From: an uncultured bacterium
GTDB lineage: Bacteria; Cyanobacteriota; Vampirovibrionia; Gastranaerophilales; Gastranaerophilaceae
DNA: 14,466 nucleotides
Assembly (NCBI GenBank): GCA_905211505.1
Contig: CAJMAX010000027.1
Coordinates: forward strand, 1 to 14,466
Direction of reading: 5' to 3'
Both the position numbers and the translations under genes were made by a program. The notes beneath the pieces are model-generated. The model did not search any database and was not told the DNA's origin. It saw only the letters and a program-made list of their open reading frames with translations. This document shows positions 1 through 6,560 of the stretch, one piece after another; the stretch's first letter is position 1; each line of letters opens with the position of its first letter.

Positions 1-112
1 TACATAAGTATTTATAGACATTTTAAATTGTTAAAATTAGTAAATATTTAGCAAATTATACTTGCGTTTTGTTTTAGTATGTTTGAAAATACATGAAAAA
101 CAGGTGTGTGAA

Positions 113-2560
113 ATGATAATAAATAGTGCGACAAAATTTCGAATAGACAAGCAGCGTTATAAACAGGAGCCAATGTCTCCAAATTCAGAGACCACTCTCC
201 ATTCTTCAAAATTTTATTCACAATATAATAACCAAGATATTAAGAGACCTTTAAAAACTAATCATTCATCAGATTTAAGTTTTAAAGGTCTTTCTTTAGG
301 TTTATACAAACAACTGGATAAAACATACAGCAAAGATGAGTTCCTAAAATTCGCAGATAAATATGTCGGCGAGATGGGAAGAGAACTTCTGGAAAATATT
401 ACAGTTAAACATGCTGACAGAACTTCAAATTTAATCTCGGTAAATGGAGATAGAATTACAATAAACAAAAAAACTATTCCTCATCTTGCTTGGGATGGAA
501 TAATTTATCCGTTCAAAGTTTTACCTGGTGATATGCTCAACGGTACAGTTGAACTTTTAGGCAAAATTCCAGGGTTAAAAGATTGGTCTGCAAAAACGTT
601 AGAAAGACCAATGTTCAAAGCTATCAGACAACGTTCTAAAATTGACGCTAAAGTTAACTCTCTAACAGGTTTAATAACTTTCAGAGATATGAAACTTGAT
701 GCTGCAAAAGAAGCATTTGCAAAACAGGCAGGTAAATCTATTTCAGATTTAACTGCAGAAGAAATTGCAAAAATTACAGCAGACGTTGATTCTAAGATGG
801 AATCTAAAATATTTCAAGCTGAATTAAAACAGTTTGACCCTAAATCAGGTAATTATGATACAAAACATGAAAGAGCTTTAAACAGATTAGTATCAGGATT
901 ACCTCCTGCAATTTTCCTAGCAAACGATGCTTATAACTTATCAAGAATGATGGATGATGATCCAAAAGCCGCAGACAAAGAAAAGAAAACAAGGTTTAAA
1001 CAAGAAGTCAGCAGAATTTTAACAAGCGGATATCTAACATTGATTACTATGGGAGCTTTCCAAAAGTTCATCAATAAATCAAAAGCAGGAATTGTCCTCA
1101 CAACAGGAATCACTGTTCTTGTAACAGAAATGTATTCACGTTTATCAAACGGCAAACACATTACAAGACTAACTCCGGAAGAAGCACGTAAAGAAAATGA
1201 AAAACTTAATGCTCCGGAAGCAAAAATCAAACCATTAACATTCAAATCAGATGAAAATAATAAACAAGTATCTATAGCAAATAAACAGAAAGAACAACAA
1301 AAACCACTATTATCTTTCGATACAATAGTGAAAGCCTCTGCTGCAGTTCTAGGTATCGGCTATGGAATCAAAGGATTGAAAAATCTTACTGCAGTCAAAA
1401 ATGCTGCACTAAAATATTTTGAAAATATGAAAATCAACAATCCTGAAAAATTTGAAAAACTTGGGATAAAAGATTTAAAATTAGACAGTGCAGTAAAAAC
1501 ATTCGAAGACAAAGTTCTGTACAGACCATTCACAAGTTTATATAAATCTTTAACATCCCAAAAATATACTGTAGACAGTAAAAAATTTGACGAAGTTGTA
1601 AAAGTACTTAGAGAAAACGGATTTGAAAAACTCGCAGATAAATATGAACAAGTTGGCAAAACTGCCCTAAAAACAGTAGACGGACAATCTATTATTGATT
1701 TAGGCTCAAAAGATAAAAAAATTAAACCACTTGTAAACTTCTTCATAGCGCCATTCAAATTTATGTGGAACACAGTAACACTTCCATACTGGATGATAGA
1801 TGAAAAACTTATGAGTGTATTTAGAAAAGGCAAAGCATCTAAACCTGTTCAAGATATTCAAGCTCTAGCAAACAGTTTTGAAAAAATAAGCAAACAGGCT
1901 CTGAAAAAAGATTTTAATGCTGAACAGTTTAAAGATTACGTTCAGGTAAATCTTCTAAAAGCATTTAACGTAGATTCTTTATCTAGCGTATCAAACGCAG
2001 AGTTATCTAACCTTGCAAAAACAGCTGCATCAATAGCTACAATTTGGTTCTTGATGACAGATAACTACAATATGGTTATGCTGAAATCAAACGGCAACGA
2101 CAAACAAGGCGCAGATACAAAATTCAAAGAAAGATTTGTTCAGGAAGGGTCAAGATTATTCTATCAAACATTATTGATTGACCTGTTCAATTCAACATTC
2201 AGAAATCAATATAACTCTTCACTATTAGGAATGAGTTGGATTACCCTAACCAACACGACATTAGGTGAAATGTTAACAAGATCATCTGTAGGTACTCCAT
2301 TAAAAACTCATTCCAGAGATGAATTGATTGATATTGAAACAAAACAAAATAATTCAACAGGATTCAAGAAAAAATATTATAACTTTATGCAAAGATTAAC
2401 AGGAAAACGTTCGATAAAATCTTATGAAGTGGTTTCTAAAAACCAATCACAACAAAATAATCAGCAAGGTGCTACAATAACATCAATACCAAGCCTTCCT
2501 GTACAAAAAGAAATTTTCTTCCAAAATGGAGGGACACTGCAAAAAATAATTAAGGGGTAA
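113..2560 (+). CDS. Large multi-spanning membrane protein of unknown function with internal duplication
   Basis: I do not recognise a named family. The frame is open from TTG at 62, but I choose ATG at 113 (815 residues) because AGGTG at 102-106 gives a Shine-Dalgarno six bases before it. The N-terminal ~50 residues are polar and low-complexity, followed by an LSFKG motif (about residues 55-59), which I recall from many Gastranaerophilales proteins. Hydrophobic segments lie at about residues 303-340, 405-425, 540-562, 640-660 and 682-718, separated by Lys-rich soluble stretches. Two segments, about 272-363 and 650-743, resemble each other: D-x-Y-N, then RFxQExSR, and exactly 45 residues after its first Arg an EMxxR-x-S-x-G motif. 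The tail is Gln/Asn-rich. A terminator follows at 2591, so it appears monocistronic. Envelope location is inferred from the hydrophobic segments; no function is assigned. Confidence 0.85.
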   Translation: MIINSATKFRIDKQRYKQEPMSPNSETTLHSSKFYSQYNNQDIKRPLKTNHSSDLSFKGLSLGLYKQLDKTYSKDEFLKFADKYVGEMGRELLENITVKHADRTSNLISVNGDRITINKKTIPHLAWDGIIYPFKVLPGDMLNGTVELLGKIPGLKDWSAKTLERPMFKAIRQRSKIDAKVNSLTGLITFRDMKLDAAKEAFAKQAGKSISDLTAEEIAKITADVDSKMESKIFQAELKQFDPKSGNYDTKHERALNRLVSGLPPAIFLANDAYNLSRMMDDDPKAADKEKKTRFKQEVSRILTSGYLTLITMGAFQKFINKSKAGIVLTTGITVLVTEMYSRLSNGKHITRLTPEEARKENEKLNAPEAKIKPLTFKSDENNKQVSIANKQKEQQKPLLSFDTIVKASAAVLGIGYGIKGLKNLTAVKNAALKYFENMKINNPEKFEKLGIKDLKLDSAVKTFEDKVLYRPFTSLYKSLTSQKYTVDSKKFDEVVKVLRENGFEKLADKYEQVGKTALKTVDGQSIIDLGSKDKKIKPLVNFFIAPFKFMWNTVTLPYWMIDEKLMSVFRKGKASKPVQDIQALANSFEKISKQALKKDFNAEQFKDYVQVNLLKAFNVDSLSSVSNAELSNLAKTAASIATIWFLMTDNYNMVMLKSNGNDKQGADTKFKERFVQEGSRLFYQTLLIDLFNSTFRNQYNSSLLGMSWITLTNTTLGEMLTRSSVGTPLKTHSRDELIDIETKQNNSTGFKKKYYNFMQRLTGKRSIKSYEVVSKNQSQQNNQQGATITSIPSLPVQKEIFFQNGGTLQKIIKG

Positions 2561-2590
2561 TATGTTATTCGGTTAATGAATAATTCTTTA

Positions 2591-2620
2591 GGTTAGAGAG
2601 TATAAAATCTAGCCTTTTTT
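2591..2620 (+). terminator. Intrinsic terminator after the 815-residue membrane protein gene
   Basis: GGTTAGA (2591-2597) pairs with TCTAGCC (2608-2614, one G-T wobble), followed by six T. It lies 30 bases after the stop codon and points in the direction of the upstream gene. Confidence 0.75.
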
Positions 2621-2667
2621 ATTCAACAGCCAGCACTCAACTATTCATAATAAGTTTCATTCTAAAT

Positions 2668-2702
2668 AAAAAATTACAAGCCTCTATGAGCTTGTAATTT
2701 TT
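2668..2702 (-). terminator. Hairpin terminator of the fixC-fixX operon (symmetric)
   Basis: AAAAATTACAAGC (2669-2681) is a perfect inverted repeat of GCTTGTAATTTTT (2690-2702), with an eight-base loop. Read on the minus strand it ends in a run of T about 30 bases past the stop of the last operon gene. Because the flanks are A/T on both sides it could also stop plus-strand transcripts. Confidence 0.8.
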
Positions 2703-2729
2703 CAATGTATAACTTTAATCTACAATAGA

Positions 2730-3107
2730 CTAATTTTCTTCATCATCAGAATCTTCATCCTTTTTAATAACGTCAACAACCATTTTTGCCATTTCTTTAG
2801 CAATAACTTTTTGAGTATCAGCAGGACAGTTTTGAAGCATATTCATTGCAGTTCTTAATGTAGTATCAATGTCATACCAGCGGCCGCGTCTGTTATCATC
2901 AAGTCCTGAACCTACTGCATTAATAATATCATCTACAGCCTCAAATTTTTCATCTTCAATATTGTGTTCGATAATAATTTTAATTAAATTCAGCGCCACT
3001 CTAATTTGAGTTTGGTCATCTGTCTCTTCTAATGTTTTTACAGCTTCTGATAAAACAGGGTCTTTATCATACCAGCGTCTGTGTTGTTGTGAATACTCTT
3101 CTTTCAT
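2730..3107 (-). CDS. Small acidic protein with two RWYD-type repeats, in the fixCX operon
   Basis: This is a 125-residue soluble protein with no signal peptide or membrane segment. Two copies of one unit are spaced exactly 65 residues apart. RWYD-x-D-x2-L-x2-A-x3-L occurs at 11-26 and again at 76-91, and each copy is followed by TQ-x3-A-x4-K (33-43 and 98-108). The tail is strongly acidic (KDEDSDDEEN). AAGGAGATG sits just before the ATG at 3107. The gene starts 36 bases after fixX on the same strand and ends at the shared terminator, so it is probably co-transcribed with fixC and fixX. I do not recognise the family. The conserved aromatic/acidic motif and predicted helices suggest a protein-interaction module. 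A link to electron transfer is suggested only by the operon. Confidence 0.85.
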   Translation of the reverse strand: MKEEYSQQHRRWYDKDPVLSEAVKTLEETDDQTQIRVALNLIKIIIEHNIEDEKFEAVDDIINAVGSGLDDNRRGRWYDIDTTLRTAMNMLQNCPADTQKVIAKEMAKMVVDVIKKDEDSDDEEN

Positions 3108-3143
3108 CTTTTCATCTCCTTTAATTAAATTATAAATTTTAGA

Positions 3144-3419
3144 TTATCCTTGTTTAAATGTTACACCTTTCGTCCCCTTAGGATATTCCCAGCCAATACA
3201 TTTCCTCTCACAGGCAATCCTGCAGGCTCCGCACTCAAGACAATTTTCATAATTAACGATTACTTCCTGCGTTTCCTCGTTCCATTCATAAACTTTTGCA
3301 GGACAAATATAGGTACAATTCTTACTTTTACACAACTTGCACTGCTCTTTGTCAGGCTTTAAGTGAGACTCTGTATCTGGAGAATATTTTAATGTATATA
3401 GTTTTTTATCTAAGTTCAT
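3144..3419 (-). CDS. fixX: FixX-type ferredoxin-like protein
   Basis: This is a 91-residue iron-sulfur protein of the FixX family, the ferredoxin-like partner of the FixC flavoprotein in electron transfer to quinone or in flavin-based bifurcation. Cysteines at 27, 30, 35 and 39 (C-x2-C-x4-C-x3-CP) and at 60, 63, 66 and 70 (C-x2-C-x2-C-x3-C) could hold iron-sulfur clusters. The GWEYP-x-G-x2-GV ending is typical of FixX. The second motif carries CERKC where CP is more usual, adding a ninth cysteine. I place the start at 3419, where ATG overlaps the fixC stop (ATGA) and GGAG lies about nine bases upstream. An in-frame ATG at 3434 has no good ribosome binding site. The overlap implies coupled translation with fixC. 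Confidence 0.9.
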   Translation of the reverse strand: MNLDKKLYTLKYSPDTESHLKPDKEQCKLCKSKNCTYICPAKVYEWNEETQEVIVNYENCLECGACRIACERKCIGWEYPKGTKGVTFKQG

Positions 3420-4714
3420 ATCAAAATACTCCATACCAACTTAACAAGAGCAAATATATCTTTAAATAATTCTGAAATTTTTCTATCCGTAAAAATACTT
3501 TTGATAAATTTCCAATAATTATCTTTTTTAGGAACACTATTAACTGAAGTAAACATTTCAAAAAACGAATTAATTTTTTTCAGATAATAACTCAAAAAAG
3601 CTTTTTGACGACTGTGAAAAACATCCATCAATTCTTTATAAGTTTTCATATCTTTCAACACAAACGAATTATTCAAACTTTTTTCGTATTGTGACAAAAC
3701 TTTTTTAGAACAATCACCGGTATTTAATGAAATAATAGCAGTTTCTGCAGCTAGCTTCCCGCTAATCATTGCAAGGTTCGTTCCTTCCCAGTGCAGATTA
3801 TTAACAAGCATGCCAGCATCACCAACAATCATAACACCATTATCACAAAGTTTAGGCACTTTTTTATACCCGCCCTCAGGAATTAAATGGGCTGAATATT
3901 CTTTTAATGTTCCGCCATCAAGCAATGGTGCAATAGCAGGATGAGCTTTTAATTGTTCCAAGAGTTCAAAAGGTCTTAATCCTTTTTCAACTAAATCATT
4001 TAATGTAACACCGAGTCCGATAGTTACAGAATCAGTATTAGTGTACATAAAACCTAGACCCAATGAACCAAGCATAGGGCCCCCAAAAATTTCGCCAATA
4101 ACGCCCTCTTTATCATTAACCCTAAATCTCTGATTAATAACATCTTTATCAAGCTTTATAACTTCTTTTACACTCAAAGCAACATCTTTTGTTTCAATTT
4201 CTTTTCTCAAGCCTATTTGCTTTGCAAGAAGAGAATTAACACCATCTGCTAAAACCACAATATCTGCATAATAATCTTCTAATTCAGTTCTAACCCCTAC
4301 AACTTTATTATTTTCTTTTAACAATTCTCTTACAACCGTCTGCTCAACAAGAATCACCCCGGCTTTTCTTGCCTGTTCCGCAGCCCAGCGGTCAAACTTG
4401 CCGCGAATCACAGAATAACTCACATTATCATCTTTTCTATAAGTAACAGTTGTAGAATCAGATTCACCAAGGATTATAAAATTATGTTCAATATTCCGTC
4501 TTTCTATAGGTGCATCAGCCTCAAAATTCGGGAATATTTCTTTTGTCGGTTGTGTATAAATTGCACCACCAAAAACATTTTTACTCCCCGCAAACATTCC
4601 ACGCTCAATCAGTACAACTTCTTTCCCAGCTTTTGCAAGAGTAATTGCACAAGCTACACCACTTGGACCTGCACCTACAACTATAACATCTGTTTTATTT
4701 TCTTCTTGTAACAT
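3416..4714 (-). CDS. fixC: FixC-like electron transfer flavoprotein-quinone oxidoreductase
   Basis: This is a 432-residue FAD-dependent oxidoreductase of the FixC/ETF-QO family, which passes electrons between an electron-transfer flavoprotein (FixA/FixB) and quinone or ferredoxin. The N-terminus has the FAD-binding Rossmann loop GAGPSG (14-19), with the acidic Glu37 closing the second strand. The late FAD motif GDAG (298-301) is followed by the family-typical EGTNLAM (310-316) and SGKLAAE. The C-terminal ~50 residues are hydrophobic and basic, which fits peripheral membrane attachment. GAGAG precedes the ATG at 4714, and a strong promoter lies just upstream. fixX follows with an ATGA overlap. 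FixA and FixB are not in this window, so the electron donor must be encoded elsewhere. FixC identity is firm; the direction of electron flow is unknown. Confidence 0.92.
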   Translation of the reverse strand: MLQEENKTDVIVVGAGPSGVACAITLAKAGKEVVLIERGMFAGSKNVFGGAIYTQPTKEIFPNFEADAPIERRNIEHNFIILGESDSTTVTYRKDDNVSYSVIRGKFDRWAAEQARKAGVILVEQTVVRELLKENNKVVGVRTELEDYYADIVVLADGVNSLLAKQIGLRKEIETKDVALSVKEVIKLDKDVINQRFRVNDKEGVIGEIFGGPMLGSLGLGFMYTNTDSVTIGLGVTLNDLVEKGLRPFELLEQLKAHPAIAPLLDGGTLKEYSAHLIPEGGYKKVPKLCDNGVMIVGDAGMLVNNLHWEGTNLAMISGKLAAETAIISLNTGDCSKKVLSQYEKSLNNSFVLKDMKTYKELMDVFHSRQKAFLSYYLKKINSFFEMFTSVNSVPKKDNYWKFIKSIFTDRKISELFKDIFALVKLVWSILI

Positions 4715-4733
4715 AAAACTTCTCTCAAGTTCA

Positions 4734-4762
4734 ATTATACACTAAAATTCAAGTATTGTAAA
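4734..4762 (-). promoter_or_regulatory. Sigma70-type promoter of the fixC operon
   Basis: On the minus strand the -35 TTTACA (4762-4757) and -10 TATAAT (4739-4734) are separated by 17 bases. The predicted start is near 4727, giving a leader of about 12 bases with GAGAG before the fixC ATG. Confidence 0.75.
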
Positions 4763-4773
4763 ACACTAAAAAG

Positions 4774-4797
4774 AACTATTTTTAAGGATAGTTTTTT
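4774..4797. repeat. Short inverted repeat between the fixC and fliI promoters
   Basis: AACTAT (4774-4779) and ATAGTT (4788-4793) form a six-base stem with an eight-base spacer, followed by a T run. It lies upstream of the fixC promoter with no plus-strand gene before it, so a terminator role is doubtful. A binding site for a regulator of the divergent pair is possible but unsupported. Confidence 0.35.
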
Positions 4798-4869
4798 GAA
4801 AAATATACCAGACCATTCATCTTAAAAAAGAGTAAAACATATCAACTAGTCTAAACAACGTTTAACAAA

Positions 4870-4897
4870 TTGATAATTAAATAAATATTGATATAAT
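4870..4897 (+). promoter_or_regulatory. Promoter of the FliI/SctN-type ATPase gene, placing the transcript start at the ATG
   Basis: TTGATA (4870-4875), a 16-base spacer and a perfect TATAAT (4892-4897). The normal start distance downstream of the -10 falls on the ATG at 4904, and no Shine-Dalgarno lies between, so the mRNA is probably leaderless. Confidence 0.65.
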
Positions 4898-4903
4898 AAA
4901 AAT

Positions 4904-6250
4904 ATGGCAGAGATTGACAAAAGCAGTATTGAAGATTTGAAACAGAGAGTTAAACAAAAACTCAATGAAACGCAACTTATTTCATATAAAGGAACAGTTT
5001 CAAAACTTCTGGGTTTGACAGTAGAAGTAAAACTTCCAGGACTAAAAATTGGGGATTTATGTTTTATAGAAACACATGACGGGCAACAAAAACCCGCAGA
5101 AGTTCAAGCCTTTAGAGGTGAAGTTGCACAACTTGCACTATTACTTGACGGAACTGGTATCGGACAGGGAAGCCTTGTAACATCTACAGGGAATCCAATT
5201 ATAGTACCTGTTGGAGACTTTTTACTAGGAAGACTGATTGACCCGCTTGGCAACCCGATTGACGGCAAACCGCTGGATACCACAGGTGCAACATGGCGTC
5301 CGGTAGAGGGACCACCTCCAGGGCCATTTGAAAGACCAATTATTACAGAACAATTTTCCACAGGTGTTCGAGCAATTGATGGCTGTATGACAATGGGCTG
5401 CGGTCAGCGCTTGGGGTTGTTTGCTGGTTCCGGAGTTGGTAAAAGTACACTCCTAGGTATGATTGCAAGAAACTCTGATGCAGACGTCAACGTTGTTGCA
5501 CTAATCGGAGAACGTGGCCGTGAAGTTAAAGAATTTGTTGAGGATTCTTTGGGCGAAGTTGGTATGGCAAAATCTGTCCTTGTATGTTCAACAGGTGATC
5601 AGCCGCCATTGATTCGTCAAAAAGCACTCTTAACTGCAACAGCTGTATGTGAATATTTTAGAGATCAGGGTAAAAAAGTTTTCTTAATGACAGATACCGT
5701 AACCCGTTGTGCCATGGCAGGACGTGAAGTTGGTCTATCCTTGGGTGAACCTCCAACAATGAAAGGTTATCCGCCTTCAATATTTTCATGGCTGCAAAAA
5801 GTTCTTGAGCGTGCCGGAAATAGTCCAAAAGGATCTATTACAGCTCTTTATACAGTATTAATGGAAGGTGATGATATATCTGATCCTATCGTAGACATTG
5901 TTCGTGGTATCGTTGACGGTCACATTTTTTTATCAAGAAAAGTTGCAGAATCTAACCACTACCCTGCAATTGATGTATTAGGAAGTATTTCGCGTTTGAT
6001 GAGTGCTATAGCTTCTCCGGAACATAAAGCTGCGGCTGCAAAATTAAGAACAATTATGTCAATGTACCGGGAAAACAAAGACCTTATTGACGTTGGCATG
6101 TATCAACCCGGTTCAAACCCTAAACTTGATATTGCCATTGAAATGATGCCAAAAGTTAACGCATTTTTACAACAAAGGACATCTGACAGCGTAACAATGG
6201 ATGGTACTATTTCGCAGCTTGTTAACATGATGCAAGGCGTTGATATATAA
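4904..6250 (+). CDS. Type III export ATPase, FliI/SctN family (orphan)
   Basis: This 448-residue protein is a homologue of the ATPase that powers substrate unfolding at flagellar (FliI) or injectisome (SctN) export gates. Residues 25-95 form the beta-barrel N-domain. The catalytic domain carries Walker A GSGVGKST (175-182), the catalytic Glu203 in IGERGREV, Walker B Asp264 in LMTDTVTR, the GYPPS loop (288-292) and a candidate arginine finger, Arg364, in SISR. All key residues are present, so it should be active. Length matches FliI. The usual SxTRFAMAQRE is TVTRCAMAGRE here. No fliH, fliJ, flhA or other export gene lies nearby, so I do not choose between fliI and sctN. It is expected to be cytoplasmic and membrane-associated. 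The start at 4904 has no ribosome binding site but a promoter directly upstream. F1-beta and Rho are excluded by these type III motifs. Confidence 0.9.
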   Translation: MAEIDKSSIEDLKQRVKQKLNETQLISYKGTVSKLLGLTVEVKLPGLKIGDLCFIETHDGQQKPAEVQAFRGEVAQLALLLDGTGIGQGSLVTSTGNPIIVPVGDFLLGRLIDPLGNPIDGKPLDTTGATWRPVEGPPPGPFERPIITEQFSTGVRAIDGCMTMGCGQRLGLFAGSGVGKSTLLGMIARNSDADVNVVALIGERGREVKEFVEDSLGEVGMAKSVLVCSTGDQPPLIRQKALLTATAVCEYFRDQGKKVFLMTDTVTRCAMAGREVGLSLGEPPTMKGYPPSIFSWLQKVLERAGNSPKGSITALYTVLMEGDDISDPIVDIVRGIVDGHIFLSRKVAESNHYPAIDVLGSISRLMSAIASPEHKAAAAKLRTIMSMYRENKDLIDVGMYQPGSNPKLDIAIEMMPKVNAFLQQRTSDSVTMDGTISQLVNMMQGVDI

Positions 6251-6326
6251 ACTATGGCATAATCAATACAAATCTTTATTTTTTAAACCATATAGTTCTA
6301 TTAAACAAATAAAAAATAAGGCAGAC

Positions 6327-6356
6327 TTGACAAATTGTTAAAAGATATTAAATAAT
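6327..6356 (+). promoter_or_regulatory. Promoter of a predicted small RNA
   Basis: A perfect -35 TTGACA (6327-6332) is followed at 16 to 18 bases by TAAATA/AATAAT (6349-6356). The -10 is imperfect but the spacing is good. No plus-strand coding gene follows, only a structured region and a terminator. Confidence 0.5.
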
Positions 6357-6361
6357 AGTTA

Positions 6362-6473
6362 TATAGGGAAAAGACCTTAAGAGGTCGCTACGCTTAAAGT
6401 CTTTCTTAACTCCCTAGTAAATGATTGCTAAAAGCGTTATGATTATCATAAAGATAAACCATAACGCTTTTTT
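6362..6473 (+). ncRNA. Predicted ~110-nt structured small RNA of unknown family
   Basis: The segment has no reading frame but a full RNA-gene architecture. It lies behind a promoter. Its body forms a hairpin: TAGGGA (6364-6369) with TCCCTA (6411-6416), AAAGAC (6370-6375) with GTCTTT (6399-6404) and TTAAG (6377-6381) with CTTAA (6393-6397), with an 11-base loop. A second structure, GACCT-TAAG-AGGTC (6373-6386), competes with the inner stem. The 3' end is a 12-bp terminator. It lacks the signature loops of SRP RNA, and at ~110 nt is short for 6S RNA or tmRNA. It could be a trans-acting sRNA or part of a repeat family. Existence as a transcript is an inference. Confidence 0.5.
6430..6473 (+). 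terminator. Strong intrinsic terminator ending the predicted small RNA
   Basis: AAAAGCGTTATG (6430-6441) pairs perfectly with CATAACGCTTTT (6460-6471) around an 18-base loop, and a six-T run spans 6468-6473. On the minus strand the same hairpin ends in only four T, so it may serve metG as a weaker terminator. Confidence 0.8.
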
Positions 6474-6496
6474 GATATACAGAAAATCATTATCTC

Positions 6497-6553
6497 AGCT
6501 CCTTCCCCGCCAAATCTCTTAACTAGTCTATGTCGCGAGGATGTGCAGGAGCT
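6497..6553. repeat. Long imperfect hairpin 3' of metG
   Basis: AGCTCCT (6497-6503) pairs with AGGAGCT (6547-6553). The adjacent TCCCCGC (6504-6510) pairs with GCGAGGA (6535-6541) with one mismatch, leaving a five-base bulge at 6542-6546 and a 24-base loop. It lies 7 bases beyond the metG stop (minus strand) and is more GC-rich than its surroundings. No T run follows on either strand, so it is not a classic terminator. An mRNA 3'-end structure or a repeat copy is likelier. Confidence 0.55.
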
Positions 6554-6560
6554 AACCCTT

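Noticed and set aside
931..1833. Open frames on the minus strand inside the 815-residue gene
   Set aside because: They are antisense shadows of a long AT-rich gene, without ribosome binding sites or recognisable protein character.
3419..3434. Upstream ATG at 3434 as the fixX start
   Set aside because: It has no ribosome binding site and would lengthen the overlap with fixC, whereas the ATG at 3419 overlaps the fixC stop as ATGA with GGAG at a good distance.
4774..4797. Plus-strand terminator
   Set aside because: The stem is only six A/T-rich pairs, and no plus-strand gene precedes it.
6254..6302. Terminator directly after the FliI-type ATPase gene
   Set aside because: An AACTAT-GG / CC-ATATAGTT pairing exists, but its arms are far apart and no T run follows. 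Transcription may run on to the terminator at 6430-6473.
6362..6473. SRP RNA, 6S RNA or tmRNA
   Set aside because: The SRP GGAAG-type loop and tmRNA tRNA-like ends are absent, and the segment is too short for 6S RNA or tmRNA.
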